A stretch of DNA of 64,000 bases, from contig NW_026622908.1 of assembly GCF_023065955.2 (NCBI RefSeq), positions 46,969,367 to 47,033,366 of the forward strand, written 5' to 3'. Below, in pieces: positions 35,795-44,026 of the stretch. How positions within the stretch are numbered: position 1 is the first letter of the stretch; each line of letters opens with the position of its first letter. The translations under genes and the position numbers were made by a program. The stretch is from Ursus arctos (taxonomy: Eukaryota > Chordata > Mammalia > Carnivora > Ursidae). The notes under the pieces were generated by a model. It saw nothing but the letters and a program-made list of their open reading frames with translations, had not been told where the DNA came from and ran no database searches.

Positions 35795-36090
35795 TTAGTA
35801 CCTGGTGGAAGGTTAGCTCCCAGGAGGGAGGCTGGCACCTCAGAGGGGAGGCTGGTACCCCAGGGAGGAGGCTGGTACCCCAGGGTGGGAAGCTGGTACC
35901 CAGGGGGGAGGCTGGTACCCCAGAGGGGAGACCGATACCCAGGAGGGAGGCTGGTACCTAGGGAGGAGGCTGGTACCCAAGGGGAAGGCTGGTACTCCAG
36001 AGGGGAGACTGGTACCCAGGAGGGAGACCGATACCCAGGAGGGAGGCTGGTACCCCGGCAGGAGGTTAGTATTCACGTGGGAGGGTACCC
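35795..36090. repeat. Minisatellite, unit about 18-21 bases (GGGAGGCTGGTACCCCAGAG)
   Basis: About fourteen imperfect copies of a unit close to GGGAGGCTGGTACCCCAGAG, with variants GGGAGACCGATACCCAGGA and GGAGGTTAGTATTCACGT at the right end. Most units carry a GGTACC or GATACC core. A 110-codon open frame through it reflects the repeat and is not a gene. Confidence 0.95.
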
Positions 36091-36267
36091 AGGGATAGGC
36101 TGTCACTGAGTGCAGCTGATGGACGTGGCCCTGGGGCTGGCAGGATGCAGGGAGAGTGTGGGGATCTGGCTCAGCTCACGGGGGCAGAAGTGATTACCTT
36201 GCTACTGATGGGATTTGGAAGGTGAGGGAGAGTAAGCATCACGGTGATGAGGCCAGGAGAGACTTTT

Positions 36268-36371
36268 TTTTAAAGATTTTAAGTAATCACTGCACCCAAC
36301 ATGGGGCTCGAACTCACAAGGCTGAGAGCCAGAGTCGCATTTTCTACCAACTGAGCCAGCCGGGCGCCCCG
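36268..36371 (-). mobile_element. CanSINE, tRNA-derived head, inverted
   Basis: On the minus strand the element starts GGGGCGCCCGGCTGGCTCAGTTGG, includes a B-box-like GAGTTCGAGCCCC, and ends AAAATCTTTAAAAAAA. Flanking copies of AGGAGAGACTTTT at 36255-36267 and 36372-36384 are the target-site duplication. It is shorter than the copy at 2767 because it lacks the CT-rich body. Confidence 0.93.
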
Positions 36372-36384
36372 AGGAGAGACTTTT

Positions 36385-37005
36385 CTGAGAAGGGAACACA
36401 GACGGAGGCCAGATGGGGGGAAATGGCAGCTGGGCCTGGGGCCCACGGAGCCGTGGACACGTGCGAAGCTGCCGGCCAACACACAAGGGGCTAGTTCGTT
36501 AGTCCTTGGGTTTGCTGGACTGAGTCAGGGGAGCAGCCAGGCGTGGCAGGGGGAGCATGGCTCAGGCTGTGGCCCTGCCACCCTCCATGGTCCTGTGGCC
36601 TGTGCCAGCTGCTGCAGCCTTGAATGTCCCCCAGCATGTGACAGGGGGGTCATGGCCCCGTCTTTCCAACCCAATTCCTCTCCACGCCATGCCTGGTTCC
36701 CCCCACCGTGCACGCTTCTGCCACCACTCCTGACTCAGTGATGCTCCTTAAACTCTTACCTTTGACTTCTCCTGGCTCGGGGCAGGGACTTCTCCGTGCT
36801 TGCATCCAGGTGGCTCAACTCTAACACTTCTGGGGTCCAGGGTAGCCCGTGGGATCATGGCCTTGTTTCCTACTGAGCTTAAGTGGAGCCCCAAGCCCCT
36901 CACTCAGACCTCCAAGGAGCCGTCCGCAGCTCATCAGGAAAATCTGCCAGCTGGGCCACATTGCCTCCCCTCTGCCTGCCAAGCATCACCTGCAAAGATG
37001 ACCCC
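36385..37005. other. Intergenic DNA between two CanSINEs
   Basis: No gene or further repeat is recognised. Confidence 0.45.
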
Positions 37006-37009
37006 TATT

Positions 37010-37163
37010 GGGGCACCTGGGTGGCTCAGTGGGTGAAGCGTCTGCCTTCAGCTCGTGTCATGATCTCAGGGTCCTGGAATCGAGCCCTGCGTTGGGCTCC
37101 CTGCTAAGTGGAGAGTCTGCTTCTCCATCTCCCTCTGTGCTCTCTCTTTCAAATAAAATCTTA

Positions 37164-37199
<36 letters not shown>
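37010..37199 (+). mobile_element. CanSINE with (AAT)n tail
   Basis: Begins GGGGCACCTGGGTGGCTCAG (A-box region intact), has GGAATCGAGCCC as B-box, a CT-rich body and AATAAAATCTT followed by about twelve AAT repeats. Near-identical flanks AAAGATGACCCC (36994-37005) and AAAGATGCCCCC (37200-37211) are the probable target-site duplication. Confidence 0.96.

Positions 37200-37200
<1 letters not shown>
37163..37200. repeat. (AAT)n microsatellite
   Basis: Uninterrupted AAT repeats forming the tail of the CanSINE. Confidence 0.97.
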
Positions 37201-37202
<2 letters not shown>

Positions 37203-37443
37203 GATGCCCCCGTGTGCTCTGCTCACCCCCAGGGCACTCTACCCAACACTCCATCCAATCACTCGCGTCAGGGTCCCTCCCTCATCTCCCACTCCTGAGC
37301 CCGTAGGGGACTATAGGGTGATGCCCCAATGTCAGCAGCACTTCCCATGGGGACCTGCCCTTGGGCTAACACTTCCCACTGGGTGGACAGTCCATTTGCG
37401 CGCACCCGTCTCGCTGCTCAGGGAGTGCACAGTGGGTCCGCCA

Positions 37444-37445
<2 letters not shown>
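37203..37445. other. Intergenic DNA
   Basis: Short unique stretch without a recognised feature. Confidence 0.4.

Positions 37446-37482
<37 letters not shown>
37446..37482. repeat. (AC)n microsatellite
   Basis: About eighteen AC dinucleotides without interruption. Confidence 0.98.
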
Positions 37483-37483
<1 letters not shown>

Positions 37484-37484
37484 C

Positions 37485-38300
37485 GCTTGGGATATAGACA
37501 CCTACTGTTTTTTCACGGGCTTGGTGACTGGACTGGACGAGCCTGGGGTGCAGGTATCAGGAAGTAGCCCTAGAAGGCCCAGTGCCAAGGTGAGGGGCAA
37601 AGAATGGAGCTCCGGGCTGGGCTGAGCTCCCACATGGGTTCCAGCTAGCAGAGGCCTGGGAGGCAGCCTTGCTCTGTGCGGTACGGCCCCTGCTCCCCAG
37701 CTTGCTCTCAGGGAGGCAGTGGTAAAGGACACAGAGGCAGCCATGAGATGCCATCAGGCCTAGCAGGGTGGAGACACCCCCAGTGCGGGGGGGGACAAGG
37801 GTGGTTGGCAGGGAGATCGCGGATGGGAGGAGAGGGTCTGTCCAGGGCAATCCACCTGCTGGCCTGGCCATGTCTGTGGACTCTGGGCACCTGAGTGGGG
37901 CTCTGGCCAGCATCGGTCATAGCACCCAGCCACCCACTCTCACTCTGGACAGCATGGGTCAGAGCTCTGGGACCCCAAAGCTTAGCCCACAGTGCCGGGC
38001 CCTGATGGTCCCTGTACTGGGGAGTCCTCTCTGGCTAGCAAGGACAAAATGCCCCTCCCAAGCAGTCTATTGATCTGCAAATGCACCCAGGGGAACCAGT
38101 GAACAAAAGAGGTGCCTAGGGACCCCAAGAGAGTGCCTCCAGACCCTGGCACTGTGGGGGGCAAGTGCTCAGAGGAGCTGTCATGATGGCCGCACCCTAG
38201 GTCTGCCCAACAGTCCATGTGCTGCTGGGAGCCCAACTGCAGGGACAGCACCGCTGACCTGGAAGGTGACAGCAGATGCTTGGAGGCACAGGGTCCCCTG
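37485..38300. other. Unique DNA upstream of the ICR repeats
   Basis: No gene is recognised. The right part (from about 37980) may contain heavily diverged ICR-like sequence, but no CTCF core is seen before 38525. Confidence 0.4.
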
Positions 38301-38309
38301 CCCTGGGGT

Positions 38310-38687
38310 GGACATGACTGGGAGCCCAGGAGACCGAAGTGTAGGGACAGGAGCCCAGACTCAATGGGAAACCCTTCTCTTGGGGCCTCCGGCCACACAG
38401 AGGTCCTAAGGCTGCCTTGCCAAGCGCAGGATACTTGGGTCTTCCTCCTTGTTCTTGGGCTGACCCCTGTGGCCCCGTCACATCCCCTGATTGGTACTGA
38501 ATTGGTTGTGGGTAGCAGAAGCGACCGCGAGGTGGCACTACTGACTCATACATCACAGCCCGAGGCGCCGGAGGCTGGGGTCCACCCGCGCAACATCCCG
38601 GGTCCGCAGCGGTCCACGGGGGTCATCAAGGAGATGGGCACGGGTTGGAGCCACCCCGGGGCCAACAACCACCTGAGGCTGAAAAGA
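38310..38687 (+). repeat. ICR repeat unit 1
   Basis: Aligns by eye with the other units: 'ggagaccgaagtg', 'gggaaaccc...ggcctccgg', 'gctgccttgccaagcgcagg', 'ctgaattggttgtgg' and the CTCF core. It shares the GAATTGGT(T/C)GTGG segment with unit 5, whereas units 2-4 carry a different segment there. Left boundary is approximate. Confidence 0.8.
38525..38538 (+). promoter_or_regulatory. CTCF site 1 in ICR
   Basis: CCGCGAGGTGGCAC matches the ICR CTCF consensus CCGCGNGGNGGCAG at all but the last base. Confidence 0.85.
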
Positions 38688-39079
38688 AGCTGGGGAGACT
38701 AGAGGGTATACTTGGGGTCCCCATGCCGGAGATACCGTGGTGTCGGCTTCAGAAGGAGAACCCACTGGCGCCTCCAGCAGCACAGGGTTCCAGGTGCTGC
38801 CTTGCCGAGCACAGGTGGATTTCGGGGTTCTCCCCCTTACATTGGGTGCCAACCCCCGAGCTGATTGCACTCCCTGACCGGTGTCGAGTTCCCTTGTGGG
38901 GGTTGGAGACAGTGGTGGCCGCGAGGTGGCGGCACCGACTCACACATTGTGGGTGTCACGGCCGAGGCTGGGGTCCACCCATGATATGACCCGGGTCTGC
39001 CCAGGCCTGATTCCGCGTTGGTCCATGAGGGTCATCGGGGAGATGAGGTACTTGTCTGAGCCACCCCAGGCATGAGGTC
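38688..39079 (+). repeat. ICR repeat unit 2
   Basis: Starts at AGCTGGGGAGAC, continues 'ccccatgccggagataccgtggtgtcggcttcag', 'gctgccttgccgagcacaggtggatttcggg', the CTCF core and 'gaggctggggtccaccc'. High similarity to units 4 and 5. Confidence 0.9.
38919..38932 (+). promoter_or_regulatory. CTCF site 2 in ICR, overlapping a ZFP57-type hexamer
   Basis: CCGCGAGGTGGCGG followed by CA. GCGGCA at 38929-38934 is the reverse complement of TGCCGC, the hexamer ZFP57 recognises when methylated. Confidence 0.85.
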
Positions 39080-39640
39080 AGGGCACATCCACAGCCCCTC
39101 TGCCACAGGTCCCCTTGAAGCCATCAGTGCCGTTGAGTGGGATTCATGTCACATTTCTCAGGCATGACAATGACAGCACCTGCCACCAAACCTGGAACTT
39201 TGCACACTGGACCCAGCACACTGACACCACCAAAGACAGCCCCCAAACTCAGCTTTTTAATGGAGCTGGCTGTGCCGCCAAGGGAACACTCCCAGCTCCG
39301 CACCCGCAGGCCACCAGGCATTAATGTCTCCATTCAACTCAGGTGTTCAGATGCTAATGATCTGGGCGTGCGGTTGCCTGCCGGTTGGTCGCTAAGGAAG
39401 GTCCTGCTGGCCGCCCAGGCACCCGGGCACGGCCACCAATGTGGGGTGCAGCAGACACTCCAGCATCCTGGGGGATCATTAAAAGGAAGGGATCCTACAT
39501 GGTGGGCATGCCGTGTGGCCAAAGGTCCAGTTCCCCACATCGCACTCTGGGATCGTGGTGGGTGCGTGAAGCTGTTTTTCCTGACTGGGGCGCGCCGGGT
39601 CTGCACTGGAGCCCACGTGCTGCCAAGAGTGGAACCCCCG
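39080..39640. promoter_or_regulatory. Non-repeat block inside the ICR, with octamer
   Basis: About 560 bases between units 2 and 3 that do not align convincingly with the repeat. They contain TTTTTAATGG, GGCATTAATGTC and the octamer-type ATGCTAAT (39351-39358), plus one TGCCGC at 39273-39278. Octamer sites bind POU factors such as OCT4, which help keep the maternal ICR unmethylated in human and mouse; the equivalence here is inferred. No CTCF core of the ICR type is seen in it. Confidence 0.6.
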
Positions 39641-40073
39641 TGCACCCTAGGATCCTGGTGGCACCTCTTCAGAGAGAGGACCCTTGGGACTCTAGGGGCC
39701 CCGTGTCCTGGGGTGACAGGGAGCCCAAATGCTAGAGGGAAACTGACCACGCTCGACCCGAGGCAGCGTGGGGTCCTGGGGCCCGAGCATGGGAGGATTT
39801 GTGGGTCACTCCTCACACAGGGTGCTGACCTGCAAGCTGGTTGCACTCTGGGTGGTGCCGATTTCGCTTGTGGGTGTCAGAGACAGCGGGGACCGCGAGG
39901 TGGCGGCACCGACTCACTCACTACTGCCCAAAGTGAGGCTGGGGTCCGCTCCGCTCGGCGGCCCGGGTCCGCTCAGCCCTGATTCCGCAGCCACAGCGGT
40001 CCCCGAGGGTCATGGTGAGACAGGGTGCTCGACCGAGCCACCGCATCTGAGTCACCCCCGCCCGCGTGGTTGA
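39641..40073 (+). repeat. ICR repeat unit 3
   Basis: Its left half is diverged ('gatcctggtggcacctcttcagagagagg' against 'gataccgtggtgtcggcttcagagggag'). The right half, from 'gccgatttcgcttgtgggtgtc' on, is nearly the same as unit 4. Confidence 0.85.
39893..39906 (+). promoter_or_regulatory. CTCF site 3 in ICR, overlapping a ZFP57-type hexamer
   Basis: CCGCGAGGTGGCGG followed by CA; GCGGCA at 39903-39908. Confidence 0.88.
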
Positions 40074-40497
40074 AGCTGGGGAGACGAGAGGGAATACTTG
40101 GGGGTGGTGGGGGATCCCCATGCCGAGATACCGCGGTGTCGGCTTCAGAGGGAGACCCTTTCCGCAGGCGCCTCCGGCAGCATGGGGTCCCAGGCGCTGC
40201 CTTGCCGGGCGCAGGTGGATTTCGGGTTTCTCCCCCTTGCAATGGGTGCCAACCCCCAGCCTATTGCACTCCCTGAATGGCGCCGAGTTCGCTTGTGGGT
40301 GTCGGAGACAGCGGTGGCCGCGAGGTGGCGGCACCGACTCACTCATTACTGCCCAAAGTAAGGCTGGGGTCCGCCCGCACAGCGGCCCGGGTCCGCTCAG
40401 CCCTGATTCCGCAGCCGCAGCGGTCCCCGAGGGTCATGGCGAGACGGGGTGCTCGACCGAGCCACCGCATCTGAGTCACCCCCGCCCGCGTGGTTGA
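40074..40497 (+). repeat. ICR repeat unit 4
   Basis: 424 bases from AGCTGGGGAGAC to the same word in unit 5. The first 100 bases, starting 'agctggggagacgagaggg' and including 'gggggtggtgggggatcc', are nearly identical to unit 5, which indicates recent duplication or gene conversion. Confidence 0.95.
40318..40331 (+). promoter_or_regulatory. CTCF site 4 in ICR, overlapping a ZFP57-type hexamer
   Basis: CCGCGAGGTGGCGG followed by CA; GCGGCA at 40328-40333. It lies 425 bases after site 3. Confidence 0.88.
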
Positions 40498-40830
40498 AGC
40501 TGGGGAGACGAGAGGGAATACTTGGGGGTGGTGGGGGATCCCCATGCCGAGATACCGTGGTGTCGGCTTCAGAGGGAGACCCTTCCTGCAGGCGCCTCCG
40601 GCAGCGCAGGGTCCCGGGCACGGCATTGCTGGGCGCGGGAGGATTTTGGGGCCTCTTGCTGTGCCTTGAGCCAAGCCCGAGTCCCACTGCACACCCCAAA
40701 TGGCGCCGAATTGGTCGTGGTGTATATACGCAGTGGCCGCGAGGTGGCAGCGCATACTCACGTCTCCGCCCAGGGGCCACCGCGGCTGGGGTCTGCTTAA
40801 GGTGAAATGCGGCGGTCTGCGCCATCCTAA
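40498..40830 (+). repeat. ICR repeat unit 5
   Basis: Last unit, truncated after the CTCF core. Its middle segment ('gccgaattggtcgtgg') is of the unit 1 type rather than the unit 2-4 type. Confidence 0.9.
40737..40750 (+). promoter_or_regulatory. CTCF site 5 in ICR, perfect consensus
   Basis: CCGCGAGGTGGCAG matches CCGCGNGGNGGCAG exactly. It is the CTCF site closest to the H19 promoter, about 1.16 kb upstream of the start. It lacks the GCGGCA overlap found in sites 2-4. Confidence 0.92.
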
Positions 40831-41825
40831 CCTAGGAGTCCACTGAGGGCAAAGTCTTGGTTTTTCCCACAGTAAATCTGGGGGTTCGCCCCTGAGAAAG
40901 ACTGGGGTATCGGGTGGTGGGCGGTGCCTGGCACTCTACGGTGGGCTCCAAGAAGCAGAGAATCTGCCAGCGGACCTCTCTCGGGTGCCGTGACTTCAGC
41001 TCCCTTGCCTACACAGGCTCTGCCCACGGTGCCAACACCCTAGACTCGGTGGGCGAACCCTGTGCATCGCAGGGCCCCGATACCCCCCAGTAAGGCCGAG
41101 GTGGTCACCCCAGGCACGGATTGGCCAAGGGTAGGGCTTGGGTCTTTGTTCGGTTCCTGAACCCATAGCGCCCCAGGCGGGCGGGCGCGCAGGGCACTTG
41201 TCACCAGAGCGCGCCTGTGAGCCCTGGAAACTAGCGGGTGCGCCTTGTCCGGGTGATGGGAACTTGGCGGTCAGGGGACCTGGAGCAGCTGCACTGCAGT
41301 GGGAAGTCTGCCCTGTGGAGCCGCTCTCCCCTCAACAGCCACTGTTGACTAGACGGTGCTGGAGCCGGGATCCGCCAGGCACCCTGACACACCGAGACCC
41401 CTGGGTGCTTCCTGTGGCCCAAAATGAGGCCTCATCCCCCACCGTCACCCCCATGTAACTGCTCCCTGTGGACTCCCGGGGCCCTAGGGTGAGTGTGGGG
41501 TCTCAGCCATGGTGGTGGCAGAGGGGGACCCTGAGCCCCATGCAAGCCGCCGGAGCCTGCAGCCAGAACCCCCACCGGGAGCAGAGTGCACTGGCCGCGC
41601 ATGGGCTGGATAGGGAGCAGTGTGCACGGTCTGCCCTGAGGGGACCCGGCTGCTCCGACCCGAGGGGAGGGGGACATTTGGGGACAATGCCAGGCCCTGT
41701 CTACGGGATGCCAATGCAGGGGTGTGGAGAATGCCGTCTTTGGAGAATTCTGGGACGGGTGAGGAACGTGCGCTGGACCGGTCTGGGGAGGAGGTGGGCC
41801 TTGCGGTGGCCCCGAACACGGTCCC
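40831..41825. other. ICR to H19 promoter spacer
   Basis: CpG-containing, G+C-rich unique sequence with no repeat or gene recognised. In other mammals the paternal methylation domain spreads over this part and the promoter. Open frames here (for example 41432-42064, minus) are not supported as genes. Confidence 0.5.
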
Positions 41826-41907
41826 CACTCTGATTGGCTGGCAGGACAGGGGCGGGAATTCTGGGCGGGGCTACCCCAGTTAGAAAAAGCCCGGGCTAGG
41901 GCCAGAG
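41826..41907 (+). promoter_or_regulatory. H19: H19 core promoter
   Basis: An inverted CCAAT box (TGATTGGCTG, 41831-41840) is followed by two GC boxes (GGGGCGGGAA near 41850 and GGGCGGGGC near 41864) and a TATA-like TTAGAAAAAG about 29 bases before the start. The start at 41908 is placed where the sequence begins to match the 5' end of human H19 RNA as remembered (AGCAGGGTG). The spacing of these boxes to the start supports the placement. Activity is expected only from the maternal allele. Confidence 0.85.
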
Positions 41908-43002
41908 AGCAGGGTGCGGGAGGGGGTGGTGGGTGGGGTGGGATGGGGGGCTTCGGGGGAAACTGGGGAAGCGGGGGAGCCGAGGGGTAACCAGGGAAGC
42001 GTGGGGTACTGGGGGCAACCAGGGGAAGATGGGGACAGGGTGTAGGGAAGCTTGAGTGGGCCAAGGATCACCTTGGAAATCTGGAGTCTGGCGGGAGTGG
42101 CCGAGAGTTGAGGGGCTGGCTTGGGCAGGGCTGGTGGGCACCTGGTGGGAGTGTGGCGTGGGGTCCCAGGTGTCTTGGAGTCTGGGTGACATTGGCATGG
42201 TGTGCGGTGGGCCCAAGCCGGGGGTGTAGAGAGAAGAGGGGGGAGCCAGACATTCATCCCGGTCAGTTTTGGTTTCAGGTCGTGGCGGCTGTGGACAAGG
42301 GGAGCTGGAGAGGGGCTTGCCCAGGACCTGGGGCAGTTGGGCTGTAGCTGGCAGCCGTGGGTAAGTGAGGACAGCGGTCTGTCGGCCAGGTGAGTCCCCT
42401 CCCCTCCCTGGGTCTTGCTTCGCTGGCCTTCTGCAAGGAAGAGGTTCCAGGGAGCAAGGAGCAGCGAGGAGAAGCGGCTGACCTCCCAGCAGAGCGGCAG
42501 GACGAAGGAGGGCGGTCAGGACAGGTGACATCGTCTCAGGGGGAGCTGAGACTGTGTAGGCTGGGGGGCCGTGTGCCCTTCCCAGGTGGAATGAGCATTT
42601 CAAGAGAGCGGGCGGGACATGAGGCAGGGCTGCCAGCGAGGGAGGTGACAGGTGGCTGAGGGGGTCCAGCTTGTGGGGGGCCCCAGGCCTGGGTTGGACA
42701 GGAGGAGGTGGGACTCAGGAGGCAGCAGGGTCCCCAGCCGTCACTACATCTCACCCACCGAAATTCATTTAGTAGAAGGTACAGGAGCGGCTCCAGCACA
42801 GACCTCCCAAGGCCCGTGTCGGAGCCTCGAGGGCTGGAGAGCGGGAAAGAAGGAGCAGTGCGCGGGGCGACCCGCAGCAAGACGTCACCTGGAGGGCGCG
42901 GCGGCCACAGGTACGGGCTCCAGAGAGATTTCTGCAGCAAGGAGGCTGCTGCGGGCCCGGCCTGCGGACCACCGTTCCCACGTGGCACTGCAGCCCAGGC
43001 GC

Positions 43003-43025
43003 AGGTGTGGAGAGGGCCCACGGCG
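43003..43025 (+). ncRNA. MIR675: miR-675-5p arm
   Basis: The arm begins AGGTGTGGAGAGGGCCCA. The human and mouse 5p arms begin with U and have C at position 6 of the arm. Here position 1 is A and position 6 is T, so seed bases 2-8 read GGUGUGG instead of GGUGCGG. Confidence 0.85.
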
Positions 43026-43037
43026 TACCTGGTGACA

Positions 43038-43057
43038 CTGTATGCCCTCGCCGCTCA
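43038..43057 (+). ncRNA. MIR675: miR-675-3p arm
   Basis: CTGTATGCCCTCGCCGCTCA. The seed UGUAUGC is the same as in human; base 13 is G instead of A. Confidence 0.9.
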
Positions 43058-43409
43058 GCCCCTGGGTCTGGTGTGACGGACAGGATAGCACCCAGGGGAG
43101 TCAAGGGCACCGGCGAGGCCGGACTAGGTGAGGAGGTTGGGGCGGAGTGAATGAGAGCTCTGGTGAGGGGTCGGGGCGCAGGCAGGGGTGAAGAGCAGGA
43201 GCCTGGCGGCGAGCCAGGGGAGGCACTGGCGTCCAGAGCCTGAGGCCAAGGTGGGCCTCCGGGCAACAACGGAGCAGGGATCGGTGCCTCCGGGTTCGGA
43301 GTGGAGACGCGGGTGAGTGACCAGCCTGCTGGAGGCGTGCCTGACACCCCTGCCCCCAGCTCTCTGTGCCCACTCAAGCCCTTCAACCACCTTCTCCATT
43401 GGCCCACAG

Positions 43410-43539
43410 CCAGGTCTCCAGGACGGGTGACGGACGTGCCTGCCGGCCACCGGAGGCCAGGCGCGAGGCTGCGCTCAGAGGGCTACGACATGGTCCGGTG
43501 TGACGGTGAGGATGGGCGTGACGCCGTCCGGCCTTCCTG
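43410..43539 (+). ncRNA. H19: H19 exon 2
   Basis: 130 bases (human about 135). Acceptor TTGGCCCACAG|CCAGGTCTCC, donor CTTCCTG|GTAAGT. It contains GACATGGTCCGGTGTGACGG, matching human. Confidence 0.92.
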
Positions 43540-43619
43540 GTAAGTGCAGCTATGAGACATGACCCCTTCAGGCCAACTGTCCCGCAGAGCCTCACTCATG
43601 AGCACTCTTCCTTCCACAG

Positions 43620-43737
43620 AACATTCTAGGCTGGCACCACGAGGGGTCAGAACACCTACAGGTCTCGTTGCTTTGCGTTCCTGAAAGAGTCAACACACTG
43701 CTGCTCTCTGGACCTCTAGAACCCTCCAAATGACAAG
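43620..43737 (+). ncRNA. H19: H19 exon 3
   Basis: 118 bases (human about 113). Acceptor CCTTCCACAG|AACATTC, donor TGACAAG|GTGAGG. Less conserved than the other small exons but begins AACA(T/C)..TAGGCTGG as in human. Confidence 0.9.
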
Positions 43738-43812
43738 GTGAGGCGTCCCCCGGCCACCCGCGGGGAGCGGGCTGGGCCCAGGAGCCGGGCGCTGAGTCTC
43801 TCCCGCCCGCAG

Positions 43813-43941
43813 AAATGGTGCTACCCAGCTCATGCCTGGGCCTTGGAACCGGGACTTCTTCAAGTCCTTCTAGCTCTGACTCAAGAATATGCTGCATCCT
43901 GACGCCACTACACTTCTCGACTCAGGAATGGACTCCGGAAG
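43813..43941 (+). ncRNA. H19: H19 exon 4
   Basis: 129 bases (human about 123). Acceptor CCCGCCCGCAG|AAATGG, donor CCGGAAG|GTGAGC. It holds AAATGGTGCTACCCAGCTC and GAATATGCTGCAT, both strongly shared with human. Confidence 0.95.
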
Positions 43942-44026
43942 GTGAGCGCGGCACCCTCGTTCCGGAAGCTTCCCCAGCTGCCCTGCCTGGCCCCCACTTA
44001 TGCGTCTTGTCGCTCACTCTCTACAG

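Larger units (their letters stand above)
38310..40830. promoter_or_regulatory. H19 imprinting control region (H19/IGF2 IG-DMR)
   Basis: This is a diverged tandem array with units of about 420 bases that ends roughly 1.1 kb upstream of the H19 start. Five units each contain one CTCF core, CCGCGAGGTGGC plus two variable bases, at 38525, 38919, 39893, 40318 and 40737, all in the same orientation. The region is rich in CpG. In human and mouse the region at this position is methylated on the paternal allele only; unmethylated maternal DNA binds CTCF and insulates IGF2 from enhancers downstream of H19. Units 4 and 5 align at a 424-base offset (for example AGCTGGGGAGAC at 40074 and 40498). The central 39080-39640 block departs from the repeat. 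Methylation state is not visible here. Confidence 0.93.
42994..43066 (+). ncRNA. MIR675: miR-675 precursor hairpin
   Basis: This 73-nt hairpin in H19 exon 1 has the same length as the human precursor as remembered. The arms CCCAGG and CCTGGG close the base; the 5p arm occupies 43003-43025 and the 3p arm 43038-43057, with loop sequence around GTACCTGGTGACA. In human and mouse miR-675 is released from H19 by Drosha and limits growth, for example by targeting IGF1R or RB1 in reported systems. The 3p arm differs from human at a single position outside the seed. Confidence 0.95.
41908..43312 (+). ncRNA. H19: H19 exon 1 (miR-675 host)
   Basis: 1405 bases. It opens with G-rich tandem words (GGGGGAAACTGGGGAAG, GAGGGGTAACCAGGG) that could form G-quadruplexes, and carries miR-675 near its 3' third. 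The donor is CGG|GTGAGT at 43313. Internal GT-rich words (for example CCAG|GTGAGTCC near 42390) are also present in human exon 1 and are not used as the main donor there. Confidence 0.92.

Noticed and set aside
1..38300. Search for IGF2 exons upstream of H19
   Set aside because: No IGF2 coding exon or recognisable promoter exon was seen. In other mammals IGF2 lies about 80-130 kb from H19, outside this window.
39648..39661. Possible sixth CTCF site (TCCTGGTGGCACC)
   Set aside because: It resembles a decayed core but aligns with the 'taccgtggtgtcgg' segment of the unit rather than with the CTCF position, and lacks the CCGCG start.
38217..40825. Repeated open frames of 80-280 codons across the ICR
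   Set aside because: They recur because the ICR units are repeated. The frames differ from unit to unit and exist on both strands.
42390..43076. Sense open frames of 89 and 122 codons in H19 exon 1
   Set aside because: H19 is established as noncoding. These frames overlap one another and one covers the miR-675 hairpin, and H19 small frames are not conserved between mammals.
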